A stretch of 64,000 bases of DNA from Liolophura sinensis (GCF_032854445.1 NC_088307.1:29358484-29422483); one strand, 5' to 3'. Positions 46,973 through 58,489 are shown, counted from the stretch's first letter. Made by a program: numbers and translations. The notes: generated from the letters alone by a model not told the origin.

Positions 46973-47093
46973 AACTCGAACAATCGGTTCTTCCTGGACG
47001 TGTTTTCTGGTCCTCGATATGACAGTCTGGCTGAAGACCCCATCCTGGCCCGTCCAGGGGAGAGTATATATGCCCAGGCTTCTGTTGTGGCAG
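46973..47093 (+). CDS. TGFBR3: betaglycan exon 12: ZP-C, first strands
   Basis: It encodes residues 550-589, phase 0 in and 1 out. NRFFLDVFSG...PGESIYAQASVVA fits the NITFNMELYNTD...ENGHVYVEVSVTK region. Acceptor TTCTCCCTCAG; donor GCAG|GTACTG, rather weak. A degraded SINE tail ends about 25 bp before the acceptor. Confidence 0.92.
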
Positions 47094-47125
47094 GTACTGA
47101 CTGTTAAAGCTGTAAGACAGCACCT

Positions 47126-47315
47126 GGTTACTGTCTACTTTTCAGTGAAAGATGTATTCAAAGTATTGTAAGCCAACATTAGATATTTTAAAGGATTTTT
47201 TATTCAGCCAAGTAAATGTTGGTTACTGTCTACTTTTCAGTGAAAGATGTATTCAAAGTATTGTAAGCCAACATTAGATATTTTAAAGGATTTTTTATTC
47301 AGCCAAGTAAATGTT
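47126..47315. repeat. 95-bp exact tandem duplication
   Basis: Two copies starting GGTTACTGTCTACTTTTCAG (47126 and 47221), identical as far as I can read, so recent. Confidence 0.92.
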
Positions 47316-47548
47316 TAGCAAACCTTGATGTTGACAGGGCTTCACATGTCGCCATTATCTAGAGCAGTGGGACATCACGTTTATCCTAGCTCTTTTAATG
47401 TCGGAGGTACTTTCCATGTTATCAGCTAGGCAGTACACAGAAGAAAATAAGGTGTGGATGTTGGCCGTGATAGCCCAAATGGCCAGTCATTTGTAGATAA
47501 GAGAGGAGGATATTATTTCTTACACTGCTAGAACTGTTCGTCCAGTCA

Positions 47549-47706
47549 TATATATCAAGGTCTGCCAGCAGCCTACGGACGATCGTGGTTTCTGCTTTGG
47601 CTCGGATCAGTTTTCTTCCTCCAAAATGCTGGCCGCAGCTATATAAGTGCAATATTCTTTCGTATAAAGCCTGAGTGGAGTAAAACTCAATCAAATCAAT
47701 CAATCT
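47549..47706 (+). mobile_element. SINE family A, diverged 3' part
   Basis: GGTCTGCCAGCAGCCTACGG, AAAATGCTGGCCGCAGCTAT and an AAACTCAATCAAATCAAT tail. Confidence 0.6.
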
Positions 47707-47714
47707 AGTTTTGT

Positions 47715-48115
47715 GGATAGAGTATACCGGTCTGTTATCTGACACATATGTGTACTTCACATTAGCATTGTTTTTGCAGTATACCGGTCTGTTATCTGAC
47801 ACATGTGTACTTCACATTAGCATTGTTTTTCAGTATACCGGTCTGTTATCTGACACATGTGTACTTCACATTAGCATTGTTTTTGCAGTATACCGGTCTG
47901 TTATCTGACACATGTGTACTTCACATTAGCATTGTTTTTGCAGTATACCGGTCTGTTATCTGACACATATGTGTACTTCACATTAGCATTGTTTTTCAGT
48001 ATACCGGTCTGTTATCTGACACATGTGTACTTCACATTAGCATTGTTTTTCAGTATACCGGTCTGTTATCTGACACATGTGTACTTCACATTAGCATTGT
48101 TTTTGAACATAAGTA
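47715..48115. repeat. minisatellite, ~56-bp unit, 7 copies, acceptor-like
   Basis: The unit holds ACTTCACATTAGCATTGTTT then TTGCAGTATACCGGTCTG. Most copies form an acceptor-like TTGTTTTT(G)CAG. It precedes exon 13 by about 150 bp. Confidence 0.93.
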
Positions 48116-48262
48116 GCCTTATTCAGTGTAAATGCCTTTTAGTCATGTAGCAGGAAAGCACATGTACTCTTAAGATTGAGTTCTGACTGAAAATGTACAG
48201 TTTGTAAAGAAAATGAAAACTTGCCATGGATTTGGGTCAGTGAGATGCTGTTGTTGTTTCAG

Positions 48263-48350
48263 AGCCAGGCATCCATCTTCAGGTGCTGGAATGTGGCCTT
48301 CAGTCACAGAGTATCCCGGGAATCTCACTCCTCAACATCATCCGTCAAGG
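48263..48350 (+). CDS. TGFBR3: betaglycan exon 13: ZP-C, cysteine 5
   Basis: It encodes residues 590-618, phase 1 in and 2 out. HLQVLECGLQ matches the FAIQTCFIS strand; Cys600 is ZP cysteine 5. The acceptor is TGTTGTTTCAG; the donor is AAGG|GTAAGT. An array just upstream (47715-48115) repeats acceptor-like sequence. Confidence 0.92.
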
Positions 48351-48774
48351 GTAAGTCAGCATTTGTGTAGTTGTCATGGTAACCTGGTTGCCATTTCCCT
48401 GTATCTACTATATAAATAGATACGACTTGGTGTCAAGGCTCTAACTCTGAGTTATGTACGTGTCCTGCTACAGGCTGAGTCGTACATGGGCACATGGACG
48501 ACACTGATGACACTAATATTTTTCCTATGGAATTTCACGTCTTATCCTGGCTTGAGGGTAGAAAGCTTGTGTAACATTCAGAATTAATGTGGAGTTGTTT
48601 TCCATATGTGGTTTTGATTTTTGGTGGATAGTGGGTGAAGAAAACTTGCGAATCACAGGTGTGAATATTGTCCGTGGCGTGGAAGATAACCTCACTGTTG
48701 CCATATGTCATGTGCACATTTTGTTGACCACACTCCTTCCATCAATCCCTAACTCAGTGCTTTACTGTTACCAG

Positions 48775-48964
48775 GTGTATTGAGGATGGCAGCACAAAGT
48801 GGCTAACAACTTCCTCAGGTAACGATGTCCTCACCTCTGCCTCCACCGTCCGTTTCACCTTCAGAATACCTGATCACATGACTGTCGTTGGCCATGTTGG
48901 CTTTGACGTCGTCTGTAGAGTTCTTCCCTGTAGCCAATCAGCGGCCAACTCTAAACTTCCTCAG
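48775..48964 (+). CDS. TGFBR3: betaglycan exon 14: ZP-C core, cysteines 6 to 8
   Basis: It encodes residues 619-682, phase 2 in and 0 out. Cys620 follows the split Gly codon (vertebrate ENICPKDES). VRFTFRIP matches FSFVFKPV, and CRVLPC (Cys666, Cys671) matches CELTLC. The donor CCTCAG|GTGAGT at 48965 is strong. The last ~76 bases plus donor are copied five more times in tandem just downstream. Confidence 0.95.
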
Positions 48965-49443
48965 GTGAGTTCATTGTGAGGCGATGTGGCCTTTGACAGT
49001 GTCTGTGAAGTCCTTCCCTGTAGCCAATCAGCGGCCAACTCTAAACTTCCTCAGGTGAGTTCATTGTGAGGCGATGTGGCCTTTGACAGTGTCTGTGAAG
49101 TCCTTACCTGTGGCCAATCAGCGGCCAACTCTAAACTTCCTCAGGTGAGTTCATTGTGAGGCAATGTGGCCTTTGACAGTGTCTGTGAAGTTTTTCCCTG
49201 TAGCCAATCAGCGGCCAACTCTAAACTTCCTCAGGTGAGTTCATTGTGAGGCGATGTGGCCTTTGACAGTGTCTGTGAAGTTATTCCCTGTAGCCAATCA
49301 GCGGCCAACTCTAAACTTCCTCAGGTGAGTTCATTGTGAGGCGATGTGGCCTTTGACAGTGTCTGTAAAGTTATTCCCTGTGGCCAATCAGCGGCCAACC
49401 CCAAACTTCCTCGGGTGAGTTCATTGCGCGGCTATGTTGACTT
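48889..49443. repeat. exon 14-derived 90-bp tandem array with decoy donors
   Basis: The exon 14 end (GTAGCCAATCAGCGGCCAAC, TCTAAACTTCCTCAG) plus donor recurs every 90 bp. The true donor is 48965; copies are at 49055, 49145, 49235, 49325 and a mutated one at 49415. Each insert has an in-frame TGA 12 nt after the donor. Confidence 0.95.
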
Positions 49444-49516
49444 TGATTAAATGCATGTAATTGTTTGTTTGGGTTTAGGATGTCAGCCGATTATCTATCT
49501 ATTTGTTTGCATTCAG

Positions 49517-49655
49517 TGCATGGACCAGGATCAGTTCTGTGCCAATCAGCTGTCTACCTCCCCACAACACCTGCCTAAGGCCATTATTTCCCAGGTAACA
49601 ACAGGAAGGATCACACTGCAGAGAGACAACACTGGCTTACTCGGCATGTACCCAG
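49517..49655 (+). CDS. TGFBR3: betaglycan exon 15: end of ZP-C, cysteines 9 and 10
   Basis: It encodes residues 683-728, phase 0 in and 1 out. C-x6-C (Cys683, Cys690; CMDQDQFC) matches CVPPDEAC and completes ten ZP cysteines. TTGRITLQRD is the end of the domain. An internal TCCCAG|GTAACA at about 49593 is donor-like but would cut the frame short. The acceptor is TTGCATTCAG; the donor is CCAG|GTAAGT. Confidence 0.93.
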
Positions 49656-49895
49656 GTAAGTCAAACTCTCACCCTTATCACATCTAATGGAATAAAAGTT
49701 CAAAACTAAGTGGTTGGCATCTACTGATATCCGAGTGCATTGATCAGGATGAGATTTCCAGTGCTCATGTTAAAGATGGTTTGGAAAAGCGAGAGCTTTT
49801 GTACACGGAATTCACAGAGCTAAAACAGCCGGGAAAATATAAATGACAGGTGACCTTCTCACAATTTTCACTGACCAACTCCTTTGTCTTTCCAG

Positions 49896-50108
49896 TTGAC
49901 ACGCATCCTCCAAGATTTCCGTTTCCCGAACCTAAAGATCTGACAACGCTGAAGATGACGAACAGCGAACAGTCGAACAAGGACACACCTCAGGGGAAGA
50001 TCATTATGGAGGGGCTGGACTCTGGTACCGTCATAGGCATCGCATTTGCGGCATTCGTCATTGGTGTCATGTTGACAGCTGCACTCTGGTATATCCACGC
50101 CCACACTG
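49896..50108 (+). CDS. TGFBR3: betaglycan exon 16: juxtamembrane region and transmembrane helix
   Basis: It encodes residues 729-799, phase 1 in and 1 out. The membrane segment, about residues 773-795 (TVIGIAFAAFVIGVMLTAAL then WYI), is nearly identical to vertebrate betaglycan, which has TVMGIAFAAFVIGALLTGAL. This is the strongest single piece of evidence for the gene. The acceptor is TTGTCTTTCCAG; the donor is ACTG|GTAAGC. Reading on into the intron would give a basic 33-residue alternative tail ending at 50206. Confidence 0.98.
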
Positions 50109-52063
50109 GTAAGCGCAGAAAATTCTGGAAGGGTTTGAGGAGGAGGTCTTTCAATCATTCGTTTGCTCATATTTGTCCACGGTTAGTCTGTTCCGTCATA
50201 TTCTGACCTGTGTTCCTCCAGTATCCTTGTGTATATAGTGTGGATACCCTGGCTGGTCATAGTGTAATGGGTATCACGTGTGTTGTTCTGGCCCTAAGCT
50301 CTGGAAGCAATCTTGGACTAAAGTCAAATTTTTAGATCATTTACTTTTGTTATTTCTGATCTAACAAAGTCAAAATATTACTTGACAATGCAAATTTTTG
50401 GGTCAGTTATTTTGCACCAATTTTCAACTAAAATAATGGAAACGAACCTTATTTAATTATCAGGGTTAGCATAGCCCTTGAAACTCTTGGAATTTTTTTG
50501 AAAAACAAAATTCCGTTTCAAGTACTTGAAGGTCCTTGAAAAATAAAAACTCCTGGAAACTTGGAAAAATACCAATTTTGGGTGGAAGGAATTGTACTGT
50601 CGTGTACATCATTCTTAATCAAAATATGAGAAAACTGAATTTTGTAGAGCTAATTTTTCTAAAACAAACTAAAACTATTTCTGAGGCGATTGCAGCATTA
50701 CCCATGGCTCATTTTCTGTTACCTTTCTGTTACGACTGCACATCCACATGTGCTACCTGGGCTCCTAAGAATAAGTCAGGTGACTGTATCAAACAGATAT
50801 GGTGTCATGGCTTTCATTCATTACCCTAGTAGCATGCAGTGTTTTACTTATTCAGCCAAAAACTAAGCAGGGTTAAAACACAGTTAATGTATAAAGTTTG
50901 TGGAGGTGACATCATAGAGGGCACTGTTTGTAGCTGTTGTAATAAGATCTAGCTATTGTAAAAAAGGCAAGAGTTTTGGTGAAGCAAACATCTTATACAT
51001 TTCTATCATTTTGTCTGTTAAATAAAAAAAAGGTTTTGTGCTGTTTTACCAGTCACGTGATTTAGCGGCCAATCTGAATTTTATTGATGAGCTAAAAAAC
51101 TCTTCTTCTCCAAAATGACTAAACGTATCGAGATAAACGTTACAGTTTTTAGGTGGATCTCCCTACCCAGATTGTAAAAAGCTTTTGGTTTGGTATGCAA
51201 ATAAGGCAAAAACTGACCAATGAACTTTTCTCAAAAGTAGGTCAATTTTTAAAACTGTTTAAAATCATTAAGCAAACACACTATCTGGTGCCCGTTGATG
51301 TAACAATTACAAATCTGCAAGAATTTTTTTGTACTTTGTGTTGTTTTCATGTTATGACCAAAAAAAAAAATTTGACAAAATCGTCCTATGTAAATAACAA
51401 GGGAGCTTCGAGGTAGACTGCGTGAAACCATTGACCATGGGTGGCAGTTTAAGGTTCAATTCCACTACATTCCTTTCCATTGTCTTCCGTGCTCTTTCCC
51501 AATATTGGGAACTGTATAGACACAAGGCTACTAGAAGTAAAAGTCTGGTGGTGTGGACCGGGCAATTTGGCCCCTGAAAACTCATTCAATTGTCTCTGAA
51601 TGAACCATGATTAAACCTTTGATGTAAGTCCTAAAGTGGCTTTGTGATCCTGGGGCCTCGGATGCAAAACTGACCAGGTTTGAAATGTCAGCTGATATTA
51701 AATCTGTTAATCACTGGAACTGCAGAATGCTCCTCTGATTGTTCATGGGGCCTTAATGACACCTACGTAGCGGCCGACGACCCTCATGTGTGCACAGTCT
51801 TATAGTTGTTGTAGACGGCGTCTTTTCCAAGCAATATGGTGTGCATCTCTCTGTGGGAAAGTTAGTCAGTGATTTGCCAAAGTCTGTTTTCTAGGTTTCT
51901 TGCATCCAGTAGACTGATCACAATAGAGTAAGTGAAGAATCTAAGAGTGGTGTTATATGGCAATCAGATAAGTAAATAAAACACTGACTTTTGAGTAAGT
52001 GAGTCTCTCAGGATTGGTTATGATGATAGTGTTAGTATGTCTGAACTGTCTTTCTGTCTCTAG
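50109..52063. other. intron 16, unique
   Basis: AT-rich; no element recognised. The first 98 nt would encode a basic alternative tail if retained. Confidence 0.45.
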
Positions 52064-52158
52064 GCCCAGTGAAGCAGACAGGCCCATCAAGAGGATGGGC
52101 AGAGTCCAGTGGGGAGACAACTCCGTGTTCTACAGCCCCCATCCATATATCCACGTAA
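52064..52158 (+). CDS. TGFBR3: betaglycan exon 17: cytoplasmic tail and stop
   Basis: It encodes residues 800-830; stop TAA at 52156-52158. The tail is short and Ser/Thr-rich. ETTPCSTAP matches the STPCSSS end of the vertebrate protein, which fixes the frame. The last residues are His-Ile-Ser-Thr, whereas the vertebrate protein ends in a class I PDZ ligand (Ser-Thr-Ala). The acceptor is TTTCTGTCTCTAG. Another frame stays open to 52238, but it needs phase 2 and exon 16 ends in phase 1. Confidence 0.9.
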
Positions 52159-52418
52159 CGCCCAGTCGATCAAAGCCCCGTGCAGTTCGGAAGGCAAATC
52201 CTAAACCCATTACCTCTTTGTTTTCCCTCCCATTCTGATATCATCATGTATTTATTAGCCATCGTTTTTTTTTTCTTCAAATTTTTTTTTAAATATTTTT
52301 TTCTTGGAGAAAACGGGTAGCAATTGATATGTAAAGTTTTATTACTCCATGGCCAACCCTGTATACCTCTAACAAATGAATGCTGTATATAGGACGTGGA
52401 CTCGAGTCAGAGAGGGCA

Positions 52419-52419
<1 letters not shown>

Positions 52420-52451
<32 letters not shown>

Positions 52452-52472
52452 CATTATTATTATTATTATAAT
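52420..52472. repeat. ATT microsatellite
   Basis: ATT repeated about 17 times with one C interruption. Confidence 0.9.
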
Positions 52473-53864
52473 TATAATGGACCGTTTGAATAACTAAGCT
52501 ATAATTATAAAGTTAAGGATCATTTGATAGTATTTGTGAAATGAGATGACCCTTAGCTGTAGCCAATGATTCCCTCCATTATGCCAAATCAGGAGGAATT
52601 AATGATTTATTCATTAACTCAAATCTTCATTATTGGTGTATTATGTAATAATTGCAGAGATTATGTGTTCCAAACAATTATGTGCTGATTCGCCTCTCAG
52701 GAAACTCTGTTAAGCTTATAACCTTGGCTACCTGTACTACAAATATGTTTGTTTGTATGTTTAATTTTTTTTTCTTTTGTTTGAATTATTATTTTCTTTT
52801 CCGTTCATTTTTAATGAAACTTGTAAGTTTTACTGGAAGAGGAGAAATCTGAAGTGCTAAATAGACTGTGTGTTACCTACATGGGTTGCTGTTCAATTGT
52901 GTTGAAACACAAATGCCAAAAGCAGTGGAAGTGTTGAAGAAGTGCAGGAAGGTGCAAAATGGTCTCTTGGTGGATGTTGTTTTTGTGGTCAAGAGAAGTG
53001 ATTCAGACAAAATTGCACAGCTCTCATGTTGTAGCTTTCCCGAAATCAAAGCCGGTCACAATGATGCAGGATAAAAATTGATCTGCCTGAAGGAATGGGG
53101 TTTGCTGAAAAGGATACACACATTCTAGCTGCCAGGTATTGAAATGGTTCCACGTTTTGGGCACTGGAAAAGCTGTCCACAGGAAAGTTACCTAACATCT
53201 TTCAGATGGAATCTTCATTTCGCTAAGGTGTGAGGAGAAAATACTGTGTTGCCATATTGATAAGAAGAATGGGCTGTTATATATGAGAAAACTCAGCACA
53301 ACAACATCAAGAGACAGCAACACCCAACAGAAGTGTGGCATGCTTGTATTGATGGGCGTGTATGTATCACTGTGGTGAGGTTGTGCAGTGGAAGGTCAGT
53401 GGTGGTATTGAAACACAGTGACAACTGAAGGAATATGTGTAGGGAGGAAACTGCTCCTGCGTTCTGTTTCCTGGGGTACAGGTGGATAGTACCTGGGATG
53501 TTGTGGAAGACAGATCTGTGCTATCTGTAAACTGGTATGTTTTTGAAAGAAGTCATATTATATATATATACACATGTCAAACCTATGTTCAAATCTTTTT
53601 ACGATGTTACATCACTTTGATGTACATGACTTTTAAGGAAAGGTGTGACCTTTCACCTCTGTCCTTTCGTGTGGAATCTGCCTCAACTGACAGCTGAACT
53701 TTTTGATACAAACTCTACTATGGGTGAGGAGAACATCCCAAGGGGTCGTCCACAGTTTACTAAATTTCAAGAAATGATTTCGCCTGATCATACGTGTCAT
53801 CTTTCATTGCTATGCTGGCCGTTAAGGCTTCACGATCCCAAATACCCATAGCTGCCAGAGGTGG

Positions 53865-53870
53865 AATAAA
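53865..53870 (+). terminator. TGFBR3: candidate poly(A) signal AATAAA
   Basis: AATAAA, about 1.7 kb after the stop, is followed by T/GT-rich sequence. It is the first clean hexamer I saw in the 3' region. Later AATAAA copies (for example near 60516 and 60790) could serve longer transcripts. Confidence 0.4.
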
Positions 53871-54624
53871 GAAAAATTTGTTGGTATTTTCTTGAAATTT
53901 ACATTCAGGTTCTTGCCATTTAGTTTTATTGTTTTGTTTTTTTTTCTCAGTAAAATTTGGACGATCCTGTTCAGGCTTGGCACTTTGTTTTCACACTTTT
54001 ACTTGTCCTGGTATCTTTACACCCTTTAATGGACTAACGTTGTACTGCGAAATTGGTATTTTAGATTTAATTATGTTTTTAACCCAAAATGTGAATGTAT
54101 GACACATTAGAGTTGTAATGTTAGTGTTGTAGACCTTCATTAACATTTGTATGCCATATGTGTGTGACACAGTTTGCTTTAGCGGAGAAATTTTGATGAG
54201 TAGATATGGACAGTGATTTGTTCAGTTTGTAGAAACTGAAAATAGTGACTGAACGGATTTGGTATGGCATGTGTTTGTATGCATTACACTCACATGTTTG
54301 GAACTGGAAGGGTGTGGGGTATGGCAGATATGATTATTGTTGTGTAGAATTCATACGGAGTATATCTGCAATATGTGAAATACAGATGGCATACGTTTGA
54401 AATGTAGGCAAAATTTGTAAGTTACGTGAATTGTAGGTGGCATGTGTCTTCATATGCATCTGTTGTGTGAAGTCTAGACAACATACAAATTATGTGAAGT
54501 GTAGACTATGTGTGTCTACATAGACTGTTATGTGAACTATAGGCGAGATATGTCTACACCTGCTCTAGGTAAAATAGACATTGTGGAAGTCACGTGTGTT
54601 TAATGTCTACATCTACTGCGTTAA

Positions 54625-55290
54625 GCGCAGGCACGCAGTTTACATCTACTGTGTGAAGTGTAGACAGTCTGCATCTACTGTGTGAAGTGTAGACCGTCTG
54701 CATCTACTGTGTGAAGTGTAGACAGTCTGCATCCACTGTGTGAAGTGTAGACAGTCTGTATCTACTGTGTGAAGTGTAGGCATGCAGTTTACATCTACTG
54801 TGTGAAGTGTAGACAGTCTGCATCTACTGTGTGAAGTGTAGGCATGCAGTTTACATCTACTGTGAGAAGTGTAGACGGTCTGCATCTACTGTGTGAAGTG
54901 TAGACAGTCTGCATCCACTGTGTGAAGTGTAGACACTCTGCATCCACTGTGTGAAGTGTAGACGGTCTGCATCTACTGTGTGAAGTGTAGACAGTCTGCA
55001 TCCACTGTGTGAGGTGTAGACAGTCTGCATCTACTGTGTGAAGTGTAGGCATGCAGTTTACATCTACTGTGTGAAGTGTAGACGGTCTGCATCTACTGTG
55101 TGAAGTGTAGACAGTCTGCATCCACTGTGAAGTGTAGACGGTCTGCATCTACTGTGTGAAGTGTAGACAGCCTGCATCCACTATGTGAAGTGTAGACAGT
55201 CTGCATCTACTGTGTGAAGTGTAAGCATGCAGTTTACATCTACTGTGTGAAGTGTAGACAGTCTGCATCTACTGTGTGAAGTGTAGACAC
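54625..55290. repeat. minisatellite, 29-bp unit, ~23 copies
   Basis: The unit contains GTGTAGACAGTCTGCATCTA followed by CTGTGTGAA, with a longer variant including GGCATGCAGTTTACATCTAC about every fourth to seventh unit. Confidence 0.94.
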
Positions 55291-55734
55291 TCGACAGTTT
55301 CTGTGAATCTTCCTCCTGAAGAGAGTAGGTTGAAGATCTACGAATTTTTTATTACGGTGGTTTTTTCGTTTTGTTGTTGTTAGGTCAGAGTAAATATGTT
55401 TGTATATATTTATGCTAGTTTTAAATGTTGACGTTCTACCTCCAGGTATGTACAAGCCTGTACATGTGGTTTTTCAGTACCAGCTGACGATGTACATATA
55501 CGTATATATACATATATAATTATATATCTCCTTGTTTTAATACCTCCACCGCATGACGTGTACTCTGCCCGTTGTACTCTTGTTTAATGGTGTGGTCTGT
55601 GGTGAGTTCAGTCTGCCCAGGCTGATGGCTGACCTTCTAATCCCACTTTAGCAGTACTATGCGACTGTAGCATATCTTCTTTAGCACTCGTGTTTGCCTG
55701 TCTTTTGACTTTGCCAAGAAGTCTACTTTCATCT

Positions 55735-55892
55735 CTTTAGCACTACAGTGTCAAGAGGTGAGCTTTCAGCTCTCTGGCACTACAGTGTCGAGAGGTGTGT
55801 TTTCAGCTCTCTGGCCCTAGTGTCAAGAAGTGTGCCCTCTACTCTGGCACTACAGTGTGAAGTGGTGTGCTTTCGGCTCTCTGGCACTACAG
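55735..55892. repeat. tandem repeat, ~38-bp unit, 4 copies
   Basis: CTGGCACTACAGTGTCAAGA followed by GGTGTGCTTTCAGCTCT. Confidence 0.85.
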
Positions 55893-58485
55893 TGTGAGTT
55901 TCTTGCCCTCCGACATGACCCTTCCTTAGAAGTGTGAATGATTTGTGAAAGAACCTCCAAAAATAAGATGCAAGAGCCTCACGCTGCAGTGAAAGGGACA
56001 TCACCAGTGTGCGGAATCCAAGTAAGGTGAAGCATTCATAGTTTTGTAAGACAGCATTGCATAGTCACTGGTGAATGGGGCAGGTGAGGAGCAGATTATG
56101 TGCAGGGCAGCCATAATTGGGGTGGCGAGTTTCCTGGCCTGGCTAGACTGGGCTGATACTACACTGACTGGTTAGGGTTAGAAGGTATGTGCCAGAAGGT
56201 ACGCACCAGATGCTCACTAATGTTTCATGATGTTTGAAGATTTGTTATGATGGTGGTTAAATTGCCTGAATGTTACACACCCGGTGGTATTGTCTTCCTT
56301 TGTATAGTTGATTCCGTGGAACTGTTGTCTTCTTGTTGTATGTGAACTGTACGATAAATGTTTAAATGAAAATACAGTATATAGATATTTCACCATCACA
56401 AACTGGACAAACGCCAATGCTGACTTGATAAATTAGACGCTTTGAGCAGTGTACTGGGTAAACACTGCATTGGATACTGGTTACTGGTTGAATTGCAGAT
56501 CATCAAGCCTGACATGTTCTTTTTTACCTCAATATCTTTTTGTTCTTATTTTGAAAACAGAAACGGGTATATTATCAGTTTGCCCAGGGGTGTGTTTGGG
56601 TATTGGGTGGTCATCTGCTCTGGTTTTACACATGCTGTGAAAGAGCATTGCAGCGTTTAAGCTAGAACACATTTCCTGTCAGTTTTTCTCAGGCTGTTTA
56701 ATATATATTCATGGCTGTACATAATGGCTAATGGACATACCTGCTATGGAGACCATCATCAATCCATGTCAGTATTTTTGTATGACTGTTCAGCTGTGAG
56801 CCCCATCAGGTACACACAGCTCATCCCCTCCCCAACCATTCACCCCATGGCTGCAACCAATACTACATCCACTTAACATACCTGTGACATACTACTGACA
56901 ATTTTGTACCGGTGTGCAAGTTTGGGTTTGTGTTGCCTTTTGGCTGGTGGGATTGCCCGGTGTTGCTTCAGATCTGCATTAATCTTTGCATTCTTCGCCT
57001 CGTTCCATCTCGTCTTTACATAAAACTGTGGTATGCAACTTCTTGCCATATCTGCCAATCAGGCGAGCTGGTAGTGGTTAATTTGGGGATTTTATCTCGG
57101 AATTTTCCGCACTGTTTCATACATTTCTATTGAACCACTTGATGTACACGAGTACTGGTAATTCTGGTACATTCTGTATTCAACCTAAAGTCTGGCTGAA
57201 CTGTTAAAAGCTCATTATCAGGTTTTGTGTGTAAAAGGATGCTGAGGTTAACTCTGTAATCCAGCATCACAAAACAAGTTACAGCTACAAAGAAATGTTT
57301 GTTTCTATTGAATGGAGGCCATGCCCTCCTGTCATACTTCGAGCTTGGCATTTTTAAGACAGCACAAAGTTTGCAGTCGCACAGAGGGAGTGTGGCCAAC
57401 TTTGTGTTGGCAAAAATTCCCTTTGTCATTGCATTCAGACCATGTGAAAATGTAATGCTGTTTATGCTACAAAAGTTTATTTCACGTACTTAGTATGTGG
57501 ATAAAGACTCAGAGCTGAGCATAAGTTTCTTCCTAGATCTGATGTTGAACTTCCACGCTACAGCACTTGCATCAGTAACAGAATTTTAGAAAAGAAAATA
57601 AGCGGTTAGGTAGTTTGTGTGGTTAAGAAACACTGTAGCGGCAGTACACAGTTGTCATCACCCAGCGATTGTCCCGTCTCTAAAGCTGGTGTAATCACAT
57701 ACATATATGTGTATTTATACTGAGCTCTGGTTGTTGTGCAGTTCATGGGTCTGCATTTTGCAATGTTTTGGAAGTGAACTTTGGTGTAAAAAAATAGCCT
57801 ACAATTTACTTACAGTTTTTGAGTTCTTCCCATAGATTTTTGAAGTTAGACACAGTCCGGTTTTTATATGGATGATCTGAATTACACATGTAGGTGATTT
57901 GCCACTTTAAGTTGTGACAGTTTTGTCCTAACCCAAGCTCTATCCTTTTCTTTTCTGCGGAGAGTATGTGGATGCATTCCTTTTTTTTTTCAAGATAAAG
58001 CAAATCATGTTTCAGAGACTTTTATGGTCTTCAAGAACATTTTTGGCTATTTTTTTTTATAGGTTTAATATTTGATTGAACAAAGTTCAGCTTGACAGGA
58101 TCAGATTATTGTTTTGGAGCTTCCCCCAAAAAGATGAAGTTAATATCGACTTTCATAGGCATTGGAATTACAAACAAGTGGACATCAACATAGATAAACA
58201 TTTGGAGCATTACTCTCTGAAAAGCTCAATGAAAACCGTGATTAAAATTTAATTTGTTGTGCAACTGAACAGTTTGAATTCTGTTTTGTCTTTTTCTTCA
58301 CCTACATAGATTTGAACTACTGATACGTTTGACGATATTACATGGTCATTCACCTATTTCATCTACCACTGAAAGTCTTGTCACCACTTCCATTGACAAT
58401 TCTATCACATCTGGCCATTGCCTGGATGGCTGCTTCCTTAGTTGAAATCCCTTCTGCCCAATTTTATGGATGTTGAATAATTTTC
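55893..58485. other. downstream unique stretch
   Basis: Nothing recognised; only short frames. Confidence 0.4.
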
Positions 58486-58489
58486 TGCA

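Larger units (their letters stand above)
6776..53870 (+). other. TGFBR3: betaglycan (TGF-beta receptor type III) gene, whole locus
   Basis: Sixteen coding exons join without a phase conflict into an 830-codon frame (coding nucleotides sum to 2493 including the stop). The order of domains matches vertebrate betaglycan: signal peptide, orphan domain halves 1 and 2, ZP-N, a Ser-Gly-rich linker, ZP-C with ten cysteines in total, one membrane helix, and a short Ser/Thr-rich tail ending close to a conserved TPCS motif. In vertebrates the protein is a cell-surface co-receptor that presents TGF-beta2 and inhibin to the signalling receptors and carries glycosaminoglycan chains. Here that role is inferred from homology. 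The outer limits are guesses: the left end is the putative promoter, the right end is the first good poly(A) signal. No frameshift, internal stop or missing exon was found in the coding part. Confidence 0.9.
52159..54620 (+). other. TGFBR3: probable 3'UTR and proximal downstream sequence
   Basis: Short frames only. Includes the ATT microsatellite at 52420 and the poly(A) signal at 53865. How much is transcribed cannot be told from sequence. Confidence 0.45.

Noticed and set aside
51999-52238. 79-codon frame over the last exon as the real tail
   Set aside because: It needs phase 2 at the acceptor, but exon 16 ends in phase 1. The phase 1 frame gives the conserved TPCS tail.
53482-53851. Small frames in the 3' region
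   Set aside because: Short, unrelated to any family I know, and placed in the likely 3'UTR.
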